Shown here piece after piece: positions 1-7,449 of a stretch of DNA of 11,336 nt. The first letter of the stretch is position 1. Every line of letters begins with the position of its first letter. A model generated the notes under the pieces. The model was given only the letters and a program-made list of their open reading frames with translations. It did no database searches and had not been told where the DNA came from. A program made the position numbers and the translations under genes. The stretch is taken from the NCBI GenBank assembly GCA_964549785.1, contig CAZJXA010000096.1, positions 1 to 11,336 on the forward strand. The letters are read 5' to 3'. This stretch comes from JBEIUO01 sp964549785 (GTDB lineage Bacteria; Planctomycetota; Phycisphaerae; Phycisphaerales; UBA1924).

Positions 1-264
1 ATGGCGCTGGTAAAAAGATTTAAGTCCCTGAACCTTTAGAGCCGACACCGCCACGAGGACGATGAGATCGCAAAAATGGGGCCAAAAGAGCTCTGGCTCT
101 ATAATCGCTCTTTAAACGGAGGAGCCGACTTTCATCCGGCAGATTCCGGCCGGATATTTTTGAATTCCGGATGATTTGGAAACTTGCTCAGACTGCGTCC
201 GATAATGTTTATTATTTTAGCAGGTCGACATAATGTTGATTAAAATTGTGAAAGCAAAGCCGCT
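1..264. other. Left flank without a firm gene
   Basis: No coding region can be supported here. A short frame from base 1 ends at a TAG at 37-39 and could be the 3' tail of an upstream plus-strand gene. A minus-strand frame stays open from about 111 to the window edge but lacks a convincing start. The stretch is rich in CCGG palindromes: TCATCCGG at 132-139 pairs with CCGGATGA at 167-174, and the perfect palindrome TCCGGCCGGA at 145-154 lies between them. The dif-like repeats at 202-242 follow. No tRNA was found. The region sits beyond the 3' end of the recombinase gene, where attachment-site DNA is often found, so it may include an element/chromosome junction. Confidence 0.35.
202..242. repeat. 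Two dif-like ATAATGTTNATTA direct repeats, candidate recombinase site
   Basis: ATAATGTTTATTA (202-214) recurs as ATAATGTTGATTA (230-242), 12 of 13 bases identical and 28 bp apart. Each contains short inverted arms (ATAAT..ATTAT in the first, one mismatch in the second) separated by 4 bp, the geometry of a Xer-type core. Compared from memory with E. coli dif, the first repeat matches 16 of 18 bases over the inner section (ATAATGTATATTATGTTA), but the outer XerC arm does not match. It lies 50-60 bp beyond the stop codon of a Xer-like recombinase. An attP/attL or accessory binding site is plausible but unproven. Confidence 0.35.
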
Positions 265-1104
265 CTAGGCGCGAGGATGCGCTTTATCGAAAACTTCCAT
301 CAGCCTCTGCTTCGATACGGCCAAATATTTCTGAGTCGTCGAGAGTGTTTCGTGCCCGAGCAATTCTTGAATGATTCGAAGATCGGCGCCGCCATCCAGC
401 AAGTGTGTTGCGACACTGTGACGAAATTGATGCGGATGAATATGTTTTCGAAATTTCGTTTTCTTCGAAAGCCGAATCATAAGTTCGCGCACAAAATCGC
501 GATTGATGGATTTTTTTGGATCTTTCATCGATGGAAAGACGTATTCGCTCGTTTGAGGCCGGCTTTTTAAGCGCTCTTTTAGCATTCCAGCGAGCGGAAC
601 TTCTCTGACTTTTCGACCTTTCCCTAAAAGGCGGATCGTGCCGCGGTTAAAATCCACGGCTGACCATTTAAGTGTGCAAGCTTCAGTAATGCGGGCCCCC
701 GTTCCATAGAGAAATTCAATCAAGTCACCGATCAGCCCTGGGGCTTCGATGACCTGAAGAATCTCGTCATAGGACAAAACTTTGGGAAGCGATCGAGGTC
801 TTCGTGGTTTTGGAAAATCTATTTTTGGAAGTGCCACTTCTGGATGATGCTCTTTTATAAATTCCAAGAAGGCTCGATGACTACAATGAGCACGATTGAC
901 GGAAGCTGGTTTATATTCGGCGATGAGATTCCCGCAATATTTGCCCCAGCCTCGCTCAGAAAAGTTCTCCAAATCATTTTTGAAAAACTTTACAAACACT
1001 TTGAGATCGGACTTGAACGCCGTAAAAGTATTTGGACTAAACTTGGATTCTAAAGTCTTCGATTGAAGAAATTCTTCGACAAGCTTTTGAATCTCCATCC
1101 CCAC
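265..1104 (-). CDS. Xer-like tyrosine recombinase/integrase
   Basis: This site-specific DNA recombinase of the tyrosine family cleaves and rejoins DNA through a 3'-phosphotyrosine. At 279 residues it is close to XerC/XerD length. The N-terminal SAM-like core-binding domain spans about residues 5-90 and the catalytic domain about 105-275. The full catalytic set is visible: R138 in GTGARITE, a lysine in GKGRKVREVP (K162), H225 and R228 in HPHQFRHSVATHLL, H251 in ELLGHETLS, and the nucleophile Y260. The start is ambiguous: GTG at 1104 or ATG at 1098, with no strong Shine-Dalgarno for either, and both lie in a small hairpin. The gene follows the PIN-toxin gene by 26 nt on the same strand, so it is probably co-transcribed. 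Its position at the edge of a mobilisation region suggests the element's integrase, but a chromosomal-dimer resolvase role cannot be excluded. Confidence 0.93.
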   Translation of the reverse strand: MGMEIQKLVEEFLQSKTLESKFSPNTFTAFKSDLKVFVKFFKNDLENFSERGWGKYCGNLIAEYKPASVNRAHCSHRAFLEFIKEHHPEVALPKIDFPKPRRPRSLPKVLSYDEILQVIEAPGLIGDLIEFLYGTGARITEACTLKWSAVDFNRGTIRLLGKGRKVREVPLAGMLKERLKSRPQTSEYVFPSMKDPKKSINRDFVRELMIRLSKKTKFRKHIHPHQFRHSVATHLLDGGADLRIIQELLGHETLSTTQKYLAVSKQRLMEVFDKAHPRA

Positions 1105-1113
1105 CAGGAGATT
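1090..1113 (-). promoter_or_regulatory. Hairpin enclosing the recombinase start codons
   Basis: AATCTCC (1090-1096) and GGAGATT (1107-1113) form a perfect 7-bp stem with a 10-nt loop. In the minus-strand mRNA the loop carries the GTG start and the G-rich run before the ATG start. Such a structure could limit translation of the recombinase relative to the upstream genes. The pairing is directly visible; the regulatory role is inference. Confidence 0.35.
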
Positions 1114-1130
1114 TTACGTGAAAATGCGCT

Positions 1131-1697
1131 TTAGATCTCGCTTAAATGAGCGACAAGCAGCTCCGCAAAGTCAGTTAACTGATGACGACGCAGTGTTTCC
1201 AAATAGTCTTTCGCTGAAAAAGGCGGATTCTTTAACCGCGCTCGCACTCTAGAAACCGATTCGACCACAGTCATATTTGCCAAGGAATAAAGATGCATCA
1301 AGAAATCGTCCGGATGCTGAACGGTGAGACGAAATTTCTTCAGCACCTGTTCATCGAAATCTTTCAAATTGTAAGTGACGATCAAATCTGCCCTTCCGAT
1401 AACGGCGGCGGCAACGACATGACAGTCATCCGGATCCTTCAATTTTATAGTTGGAATCAGGTGCTCAAATCCTGAAACTACACAATCACGAACATGCGCA
1501 TTCATTTGATCACGCGTTCGCTCAAGTCTTTCTCTTTTAATATCTTTTCGATCCCTTAAAACACTTCTGATCCATTCCTCATGAATTAGGTTGCTCCATT
1601 TGGCCCGAAAGAGATCGCTTAGCGCCAACTCCAGAAACACATCTCGGACAGGAGCCGGATAAAGGATATTGGAGTCGAGGATGACAGTGAAGGCCAC
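1131..1697 (-). CDS. PIN-domain ribonuclease, probable toxin of a TA pair
   Basis: This 188-residue VapC/PIN_3-like protein is expected to be a Mg2+-dependent endoribonuclease. The acidic residues of the PIN fold are visible: D8 in VILDSN near the N-terminus, E40/E41 in IHEEW, D88-D91 in LKDPDDCHVVAAA, and the closing TYNLKDF segment (N110, D113). The domain fills about residues 1-130; an additional helical tail of some 55 residues follows. It starts with GTG, three nt after the stop of the HTH gene, so translation is likely coupled. Family knowledge: PIN_3 proteins preceded by an excisionase-type HTH protein behave as type II toxin-antitoxin pairs. Here the pair would stabilise the element. 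The recombinase gene follows in the same direction, which is a less usual arrangement. Confidence 0.85.
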   Translation of the reverse strand: MAFTVILDSNILYPAPVRDVFLELALSDLFRAKWSNLIHEEWIRSVLRDRKDIKRERLERTRDQMNAHVRDCVVSGFEHLIPTIKLKDPDDCHVVAAAVIGRADLIVTYNLKDFDEQVLKKFRLTVQHPDDFLMHLYSLANMTVVESVSRVRARLKNPPFSAKDYLETLRRHQLTDFAELLVAHLSEI

Positions 1698-1700
1698 GTT

Positions 1701-2162
1701 TTAATAGCCTATCCCAAGTTCCTGAGCTTCTTTAGCAAGAGCATCCAGAATTTTTCGACGATCCGTATCCGTCTTTTCCTTATAACTCATAAGGTCTTCC
1801 ACTCGGACACGGCGATGTTTACCTACTTTTCGAAAAGGAATTTTCTTCTCGTCCAAAAGCTCGACCAAAAAAGGCCGAGAGACATTGAGCAGATCGGCAG
1901 CTTCTTGAGTTGTAAGCTCTGCATGATAAGGCAGAACAGTGATAGCGTTGCCCTTCGACATTTCAGAAAGCACATGAAAGAAAAGCTCGAGTGCAATCAC
2001 CGGCACCGAAAGCTCTGTATTTCCCGCAACAACGCGAACCGCGACTCCTCGCCGAGTACGCGCCGTTTTCAAAAACTTGGTAAACGGCTGTAAGGTGTTT
2101 GAAGCAATAGCCCTATCCTCACTGGTCGGAATGGCTGGCTTTAGTTCTTTAACGGCTTCCAT
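1701..2162 (-). CDS. Excisionase-type HTH protein, probable antitoxin/autorepressor
   Basis: This 153-residue protein has an excisionase/MerR-like winged HTH at about residues 83-128: LTTQEAADLLNVSRPFLVEL, followed by KIPFRKVGKHRRVRVEDL, the typical wing and 'vedl' ending of the DNA-binding domain excisionase family. Residues 1-80 are unlike the HTH and may bind the PIN partner. The ATG at 2162 is preceded by a strong GGAGGTAGGAG leader. As first gene of the unit it probably represses its own promoter through the tandem 18-bp repeats upstream. Because it is an Xis-like DNA-binding protein encoded beside a recombinase, a second role as recombination directionality factor is possible. That is inference; the antitoxin reading is the simpler one. 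Confidence 0.8.
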   Translation of the reverse strand: MEAVKELKPAIPTSEDRAIASNTLQPFTKFLKTARTRRGVAVRVVAGNTELSVPVIALELFFHVLSEMSKGNAITVLPYHAELTTQEAADLLNVSRPFLVELLDEKKIPFRKVGKHRRVRVEDLMSYKEKTDTDRRKILDALAKEAQELGIGY

Positions 2163-2191
2163 ATGATTCTCCTACCTCCAAAATGTAACAT

Positions 2192-2245
2192 ATATTCGAA
2201 ATAAATGAAATATACGAAATAAATGAATTATTCGAAACTAAAACA
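2192..2245. repeat. Three tandem 18-bp repeats, probable operator of the TA/recombinase unit
   Basis: Three adjacent 18-bp units run without gaps: 2192-2209 and 2210-2227 are 17/18 identical (ATATWCGAAATAAATGAA), and 2228-2245 keeps the TATTCGAAA core (12/18). Units 1 and 3 contain the palindrome TTCGAA. They sit between the predicted transcription start and the ribosome-binding site of the HTH gene, where an autorepressor would be expected to bind. Confidence 0.65.
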
Positions 2246-2251
2246 TAAGTA

Positions 2252-2281
2252 ATTATAGATAGTTATGACCCAGTCGTTCAA
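2252..2281 (-). promoter_or_regulatory. Sigma-70-like promoter for the HTH-PIN-recombinase unit
   Basis: On the minus strand a perfect -10 TATAAT (2257-2252) lies 18 bp downstream of a -35-like TTGAAC (2281-2276, 4 of 6 consensus bases). The predicted start near 2245 falls at the edge of the 18-bp repeats, giving a leader of about 85 nt before the GGAGG and ATG at 2162. Confidence 0.6.
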
Positions 2282-2289
2282 TGATCACC

Positions 2290-2309
2290 GACCTTTAAAA
2301 TTCAAGGTC
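2290..2309. terminator. Weak hairpin between the two minus-strand units
   Basis: GACCTT (2290-2295) and AAGGTC (2304-2309) form a 6-bp stem with an 8-nt AT-rich loop, 55 nt after the stop of the last gene of the mobilisation operon and just upstream of the next promoter. It lacks a convincing U tract, so it is at best a weak terminator and could instead be a protein site. Confidence 0.2.
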
Positions 2310-2364
2310 TGCCAGGCCCTTCTCCAACTGCTTAAGAAAGTCTGCTCGGTGACGTCGGATCGCT

Positions 2365-2844
2365 TCAATCGATCATCCATTTCGGAATCCGATCACAGCA
2401 ACTTCGATAAATGAGAACTGTCCTTACTTTTTGTTCTGGGTAGAGAAGACAAAAAACGAGGTCCCACTGTTCCTCGCCTTTCGAGATCCCTCCAACGAGC
2501 CGATAACTTCGACAACCATCATCGTAATAACCACCATCCTCCCCACCCAAAGCTGCATTTAACTCGTCCTCACTCTTGCCAACAAAAATCTGATTTTGTA
2601 CCGCGTCTGCAGCCATTGACGAGCGAAGCGATTCATCGCCAAGGCGAAACTGCTGAGGTTTAAATGGAGCATTCCCCCATCGCTTTTTTGCTTCGGAGTA
2701 ATTCCGACTCTTCGGCTCTTCAAATAGGACCCAAAGACCAAATGCTATCATCTTGAAGGGCTTAGGGAAAAAAGCAAACGCCGAGCCGAGACAAACGCCG
2801 CAAATAGAAATGATTATAAGGGCTCGGCGCACAACTCGATTCAT
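2365..2844 (-). CDS. Small exported protein with BamE/SmpA-like features, unknown function
   Basis: The protein has 159 residues. A hydrophobic N-terminal segment (about residues 7-26, ending SAFA before FFPKP) is a signal peptide or single membrane anchor, so most of the chain should be outside the cytoplasm. Residues about 85-148 have the look of a BamE/SmpA-like small alpha/beta fold: IFVGKSEDELNAALGG, then YRLVGG, then WDLVFCLLYPEQKVRTVLIY. This is a pattern impression, not a verified match. Cysteines C111, C132, C149 and C150 could form disulphides. The start overlaps the stop of the upstream lipoprotein gene by ATGA, so the two are made together. One possibility is an immunity or partner protein for the DUF6973-like domain encoded next door. 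Another is an envelope accessory factor. I do not recognise a named gene. Confidence 0.6.
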   Translation of the reverse strand: MNRVVRRALIIISICGVCLGSAFAFFPKPFKMIAFGLWVLFEEPKSRNYSEAKKRWGNAPFKPQQFRLGDESLRSSMAADAVQNQIFVGKSEDELNAALGGEDGGYYDDGCRSYRLVGGISKGEEQWDLVFCLLYPEQKVRTVLIYRSCCDRIPKWMID

Positions 2845-4241
2845 TTTCTCAGTACCTTCAATTTGCCTTCTCGAAGAGCCTTCATCGCTTCGTCTTCCAG
2901 CGCATCAAAATCGAAATCATCTCCTAGTTTTTGAGCCGCCGCGATTCCCTGCTCATTATTGTGATTATCCATTTCCACTTCTCTTACAGGCTGGCCTTCG
3001 ATCTTTTCGTGGGCGTCCAAAAACTCGCGCGTTCTAGCTTCAGATTCTAGATCGCGAACATTTAACGCCGACCAGACATAATGTCGGTACGCATCGCCTC
3101 GAGTGTTATGAAGACTCTCTCCAGGAAAATTTTCCTTTGCACTTTGCTCTGCAATTCTAGCATTCTGAAAGACGTGATAAGCATCCAATGGATATTTTCG
3201 AATCAAATCCTGCTCTTCATCTGAAAGCGTTCGGCCCGCTTTCCAATTGATCAGCGCGTCAGTTATTGCACGGTAATCTTTCTGCAAGGTGGAGATAACG
3301 TTTGCTGATAGGGCCAATCTTTGACCTGCTGCGGGAAGTGCGATAAATTTTGAAGGCCGAAATAGCGGATCCGGTCCAAGCGGCATATATATCTCTACGC
3401 GTGCTGAAGAGTAACCCCCCAATGAACTCACTCGAATGAAGTACCCTTCTTCGGCTTTCACCCATCCAAGATCCACGGGCTTAGTTCGATCCGAATGCGG
3501 CGCCAAAACGGAAGAAATTACCTCGTATGATCTTTCAGTTTCGCTCAGCAAAGAGCGGAAACTTTCAAACTGATCCTGAAGATTTTTCACCTCTTTTGGA
3601 ATCAGCTCGTCCAAGATATTGCTCGCTTCATCTTCGAGTCGCCGATTTCCAAAATTAACGCGAGCATTTGGATCGATCTTTAAAAGATCCCGCCGCTGCT
3701 CATCTGATAACTCATCAAAGCGAGCATCCGAAAGAAGCGTCCAAACAAGTATCTGCGCTCGTTCATGAGAAATTCCTTCCGATGCATACCTCTCAAGAAT
3801 TTTCGGGAGCCAAGCTGTCGCTTTTCCTTTGAGTGGCCCCACTCGAAACCCATCTCCCCCGATCGGTCTCTCCTCTCCGGCGTTTACACAAAATGATTCA
3901 AGATCGAATGAATAGGGTCGCCCCGGAAGGATCTCAATTTGTTTCCTCTTCGCAAAATCGGTCTCAAGCTTCGATTGTTCTTCGAACAGCAACGATGCAA
4001 CCGAAAAAATGCCTCTCTCTGCTTCTGTAAGCCTGCCTTTCTTTAATTTGGAAATGAGATCCAGATCTTCAATTTCTTGAATCAAGAAACGCAAGGCTTC
4101 CCTAGGAGACTGATAGCCTGCTGGCTTGTCGCGAGAGGGATAGGCGTCTCTCAATTCTGTCGCGACTCTTCCTGAAAGAGCACAACTTGAAAGAACAGAG
4201 CACAAAGCTATCAGGGTCAGCGATTGAACAGAAAATCTCAT
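2841..4241 (-). CDS. Lipoprotein with C-terminal DUF6973-like domain
   Basis: This 466-residue envelope lipoprotein carries a signal sequence with lipobox LSSC (cysteine at residue 20). The C-terminal ~115 residues resemble the DUF6973 family as I remember it: GDAYRHYVWSAL (D383, H387), then AHE (H411, E412), then MDNHNNEQG (D425, N428, N429). These conserved polar residues look like a catalytic or metal-binding site. DUF6973 domains often sit at the ends of secreted or toxin-like proteins, but their activity is not established to my knowledge. The large middle region (about 50-345) is mostly helical and charged, with no family I recognise. It overlaps the coupling-protein gene and the next small gene by ATGA each, tying it to the mobilisation operon. 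Possible roles include a cell-wall-acting transfer accessory, an entry-exclusion-like surface protein or an effector with the downstream protein as partner. All are inference. Confidence 0.7.
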   Translation of the reverse strand: MRFSVQSLTLIALCSVLSSCALSGRVATELRDAYPSRDKPAGYQSPREALRFLIQEIEDLDLISKLKKGRLTEAERGIFSVASLLFEEQSKLETDFAKRKQIEILPGRPYSFDLESFCVNAGEERPIGGDGFRVGPLKGKATAWLPKILERYASEGISHERAQILVWTLLSDARFDELSDEQRRDLLKIDPNARVNFGNRRLEDEASNILDELIPKEVKNLQDQFESFRSLLSETERSYEVISSVLAPHSDRTKPVDLGWVKAEEGYFIRVSSLGGYSSARVEIYMPLGPDPLFRPSKFIALPAAGQRLALSANVISTLQKDYRAITDALINWKAGRTLSDEEQDLIRKYPLDAYHVFQNARIAEQSAKENFPGESLHNTRGDAYRHYVWSALNVRDLESEARTREFLDAHEKIEGQPVREVEMDNHNNEQGIAAAQKLGDDFDFDALEDEAMKALREGKLKVLRK

Positions 4242-6649
4242 AAATCTTTAGCCCTTTCGTCCTGATCCGCTTTTTCTGCGATTGGAAACCAATTCTGAGA
4301 GCGTGAAGGATTCGCTACGCTCGAGTCATTGCCTCGAAGACTCGACATCCGCTGAATGCGAAGCACTCTCAAATCCAAGTGCGTGAGTTCCCCGCCCTCC
4401 GTTAAGAGTGAGCACCATGCTTCGACTTCGCTTTCAAACTTCTCTGACGTTTGTGGACGCTCAAGCGGAGTCACATGAACTTTATTCGTTCTTTGAAAGG
4501 GAAACTTCTGAATCCAAAAGCACTCGCCAACATTTAAATTCTTAAGTTCATTAGGGTGAATGACATACTCTTCAGATTCGGTAATGGTCCCCTCCCCCAC
4601 TTCGCCCCATCCAAATCCTGATTGTTTCACTCGGCGAGTCATCGTTTCGCTCGTCTCAGTTCCCACAAATCCCGCGATAAGCTCTGCGCTATCTGGCATT
4701 TTTTGAAGAAACGAAATCGTCGTCGAAGTGTTCTGCATAATGCTTGCTGGCATTGAAGCATTGATAAAACTTAAGTCGGAGATCTCCTGGTGCGAAATAA
4801 CGATCCCCATCCGACTGGATCGCGCCGTCTGCAAAAACCGAACAAATTGAAGAGTGGCAAGCTGGGCGAACTCATCAACGATCACCAGGAAATCCTTACG
4901 CTCCGATTCTGGAATTCGATCGCCGATTTCTCCGGAGACCGTGGAAAGGTCCTTGAGAATGACACGGCCTAAACGCTCAGCCGTCTTATCAAATCGACGA
5001 ACATCCATCAGAAAATAAATCATTTCTTGGTTAAGAACTGCGTCTAAAAGATCAATGCGTCGCCCTTTCGAAGCCTCAAGTAGCGGGCCAAATTCGGAAT
5101 TTAAAAGNNNNNNNNNNACTGAGAGCAATCCCTGAAGATTCTTAAGGCCATCTCGCTTTCGAAGGTGAAGATTTAGATCCTCGAGATCGAATTTGAGACT
5201 CTCCTCCCCCTCTGGCAATAACTCGATCAGGATCTGAAAGCTGATTTCCTGGCGCGCACATTCGGAGATGTCTCTTAAAGTAAATACTTTACCGCTCTGA
5301 TCTCGAATCAAAACAAAGGCCTTCAAAATAATACTTAAGAATCGCTCGGCTTCCTTTTCATAGAAACTCTCGGACCACTCGCCCATGCCCATAATTTTAT
5401 CTTTAATTTCAGAAGGAGAGCCCCGCGCGATCGGATTATAAGCACAGCTCAAGTCCGGCTTGGACAGCGAAAAAACCTTGAACTGGTTTAGTCTGCCCGC
5501 ATGACTGACCCGAACAAGCAAATCCTCCAAAACATCGGCATCCGCCTTTAGATCCAAAAAGCAAAAACCTTTTCCTGTTCGAATTCTCTGATCGAGCAAA
5601 TGAAAAAGAAAGGTTGTCTTTCCAAAGCCAGACGCCCCCACGATATGAATGTGTCGACTGAGTGCTTCCTCTGGTATTATCGCCTGACGACCATTTTCAT
5701 CAACCCCGAAAACGATCCCCACTTCGCTCCACGATTGATTTTCAACACTGGACCTCAGCAACCATTCATCTCCAGCCCTTATCGCAAAAAAAATGACTGC
5801 AAGGGATAGAAAAACGGCGAACCCAAAATCAAGCGCAACGATCAGGTTTGCATGTGATAAAAAATCACGAGATAGGTAAAAGGCACCGACCGAAACGAAA
5901 GCAATTCCAAGGACCCAAAGCGAAAAGGGCACGCCCCTTTTCGCTAGTCTCTCGAAACTCGCTATGAGGCTCGTGAAAAGTATGCAAGCTCCAAACCAAG
6001 TGACTACCAAGTAAAAAGACTCAAAAACACTGAACGTCAAAAGCATCGCACATAACACAGCGAGTGCGGTCGAAACCTCGGGCACTCGAGTTGGCGACAA
6101 ATTCAATAAACTCTCTAAAGGATGAAAAACCACAGTCCCCAATCGTTGGGCAAAATTATAAATGCGAACCCATGACACTTTCCGTTTTCGACCTCTTTTA
6201 TCTATGGGCTTGAGGACCGCAGCCACCGAACAACCAAACCCAAAAATGAGTCCTAGGAAACCATAGAAAAACACGAAATTTCCTGTCTCCTTCACGGCAG
6301 CGGCTGCCCTTGGACTCACAAGGTGCTCTGCCAGAAAACTCTGAAACCTTCCAAAATCTGATTTTAAAACAAGCGAAGTCAAAACATCGAGCCGAGTGAA
6401 ATACCCGAAGGACCCGCCTTCATTTTGAAAAAATAAATAATGGCCGAAGAAAACAAATCCAACTAGCAGAGCTAGACGAATGGCTGGAACTGCCCAGTGT
6501 CTCTTCAAGGGCGACCAAAGGAGGGCAAAAACGAATCCACCCAATAGAATGGCCGGCAGAAGTGCCAGCAAAAGGACCGCCACAATCAATTTAAAAAATC
6601 CAATAATAGCGTCGACACTTGCAGTCTCAGAATTTTTATCATCACTCAT
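4238..6649 (-). CDS. TraD/VirD4-type coupling ATPase (T4CP, MobB-like)
   Basis: This membrane ATPase couples the relaxase-DNA complex to a type IV secretion channel. The N-terminal ~290 residues contain about six or seven hydrophobic spans (near 18-45, 55-73, 124-146, 192-232, 243-260 and 268-290), more than the two usual in VirD4. The RecA-like motor follows: Walker A GASGFGKT with K344, Walker B FLVIVDEF with D592/E593, and the TraD-like C-terminal segment HPNELKNLNVGECFW. The nominal length is 803 residues, but residues about 511-515 fall in an N run, so the exact length is unknown; the frame continues across it. The start ATG overlaps the stop of the relaxase-like gene (ATGA). A coupling protein paired with a small MOB_C-like protein recalls mobB-mobC of plasmid CloDF13. 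No other T4SS genes are visible, which suggests mobilisation by a helper channel. Confidence 0.85.
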   Translation of the reverse strand: MSDDKNSETASVDAIIGFFKLIVAVLLLALLPAILLGGFVFALLWSPLKRHWAVPAIRLALLVGFVFFGHYLFFQNEGGSFGYFTRLDVLTSLVLKSDFGRFQSFLAEHLVSPRAAAAVKETGNFVFFYGFLGLIFGFGCSVAAVLKPIDKRGRKRKVSWVRIYNFAQRLGTVVFHPLESLLNLSPTRVPEVSTALAVLCAMLLTFSVFESFYLVVTWFGACILFTSLIASFERLAKRGVPFSLWVLGIAFVSVGAFYLSRDFLSHANLIVALDFGFAVFLSLAVIFFAIRAGDEWLLRSSVENQSWSEVGIVFGVDENGRQAIIPEEALSRHIHIVGASGFGKTTFLFHLLDQRIRTGKGFCFLDLKADADVLEDLLVRVSHAGRLNQFKVFSLSKPDLSCAYNPIARGSPSEIKDKIMGMGEWSESFYEKEAERFLSIILKAFVLIRDQSGKVFTLRDISECARQEISFQILIELLPEGEESLKFDLEDLNLHLRKRDGLKNLQGLLSXXXXLLNSEFGPLLEASKGRRIDLLDAVLNQEMIYFLMDVRRFDKTAERLGRVILKDLSTVSGEIGDRIPESERKDFLVIVDEFAQLATLQFVRFLQTARSSRMGIVISHQEISDLSFINASMPASIMQNTSTTISFLQKMPDSAELIAGFVGTETSETMTRRVKQSGFGWGEVGEGTITESEEYVIHPNELKNLNVGECFWIQKFPFQRTNKVHVTPLERPQTSEKFESEVEAWCSLLTEGGELTHLDLRVLRIQRMSSLRGNDSSVANPSRSQNWFPIAEKADQDERAKDL
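5108..5117. other. Assembly gap (10 N) inside the coupling-protein gene
   Basis: Ten N interrupt the coding sequence between Walker A and Walker B. The reading frame continues on both sides with 10 N, so the true gap is probably 10 nt plus or minus a multiple of three. The size may be nominal and missing sequence cannot be excluded. Confidence 0.98.
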
Positions 6650-7398
6650 GTTGTAAGCTCTTTTTTCTCAAGAACCAAAAACGAATCGCCTCCCTTTGGC
6701 AAACTCAGCTCGATGGCCTTTTTAATCTCAGGACTTCTCGATACAAAAAGAACTCGTTCAAACCACCTTTCAGATCGACTCATCATTTCCAGAAATTCAG
6801 AGATCCGAGTCTCATATCGGGCGCGGGATTTCTGCGTATTTTCAAACTCAAAGGCGACTCGATCGCCCGAAGGTCCAGTAAAAATAGCATCTGGAACGCG
6901 CACTCCTTGTAAAACTTTATATCGCTCAGTTTGCGAAGTTTCGCTCGCCCGCTCAGACTTCAATAGCTTCTCAGAAATCCAGCCTTGACCGAGTTTCTTT
7001 CTCTCAATCGCAAGCCGACAATCAACAGCATGCAGATCATGCTCAAGGTACCGGGGATCGACTTTTGTTAATGGCCGCGGCAGCCGTCGGCCATTAACTC
7101 TTGACGAAGCCAGATCCCAGCCCTTTCGTGTGGAGTAAAATACGGCCGGAAGATCAACAAAAACCCTCGCACTCTCAATGAAGCCCTGCCGATTCAAGAA
7201 ACTCAGTCTTTTTTTTGCGTACTCCTCCGATCGACTCTCGGCCCATCGAAAAAAGCCCTCATAAATCTGCGAGCGCGTCGCCCACTTCATCTCACAAAGA
7301 AATTCCATCACCTTCAAATCGCGCTCCGAAATCCGAACCCTTCTTTCTTCCCTCCTCCCAGCTGCCTCCCCCCTCTCAAACTCAAAGTCCATACTCAA
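6646..7398 (-). CDS. MOB_C/replication-relaxation-like protein, probable relaxase
   Basis: This 250-residue protein has a winged-helix N-terminal half and a nuclease-like C-terminal half. Residues about 22-90 read as a wHTH (SERDLKVMEFLCEMKWATRS, then FLNRQGFIESARVF). Residues about 140-225 carry a PD-(D/E)xK-like arrangement: E143 in a helix, VPD170AIF, then AFE184FE186NTQKSRARY, with a following strand VLFVSRS. Family knowledge: CloDF13 MobC, the prototype MOB_C relaxase, is a similarly small non-HUH protein related to restriction-nuclease folds and encoded beside its coupling protein. The Pfam replication-relaxation family has a similar layout. No HUH motif is present. The start is TTG at 7398 (GGAG 5 nt upstream) or ATG at 7392 (spacing 11). 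It is the first gene of the ATGA-linked operon. A purely regulatory wHTH protein is the main alternative. Confidence 0.65.
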   Translation of the reverse strand: MSMDFEFERGEAAGRREERRVRISERDLKVMEFLCEMKWATRSQIYEGFFRWAESRSEEYAKKRLSFLNRQGFIESARVFVDLPAVFYSTRKGWDLASSRVNGRRLPRPLTKVDPRYLEHDLHAVDCRLAIERKKLGQGWISEKLLKSERASETSQTERYKVLQGVRVPDAIFTGPSGDRVAFEFENTQKSRARYETRISEFLEMMSRSERWFERVLFVSRSPEIKKAIELSLPKGGDSFLVLEKKELTT

Positions 7399-7449
7399 TT
7401 AATCTCCATCAACGAATCTCACAAAACTAAAGTAACCATCTCCTACCCA

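Noticed and set aside
2265..2414. Plus-strand frame of about 50 codons from ATG 2265
   Set aside because: No Shine-Dalgarno, overlaps the end of a good minus-strand gene and the opposite promoter region; composition is unremarkable.
4101..4106. CCTAGG cores at 4101 and 6252 as further array members
   Set aside because: Flanks are TC..AG and T..A rather than G..C, both inside unrelated coding sequence; consistent with chance.
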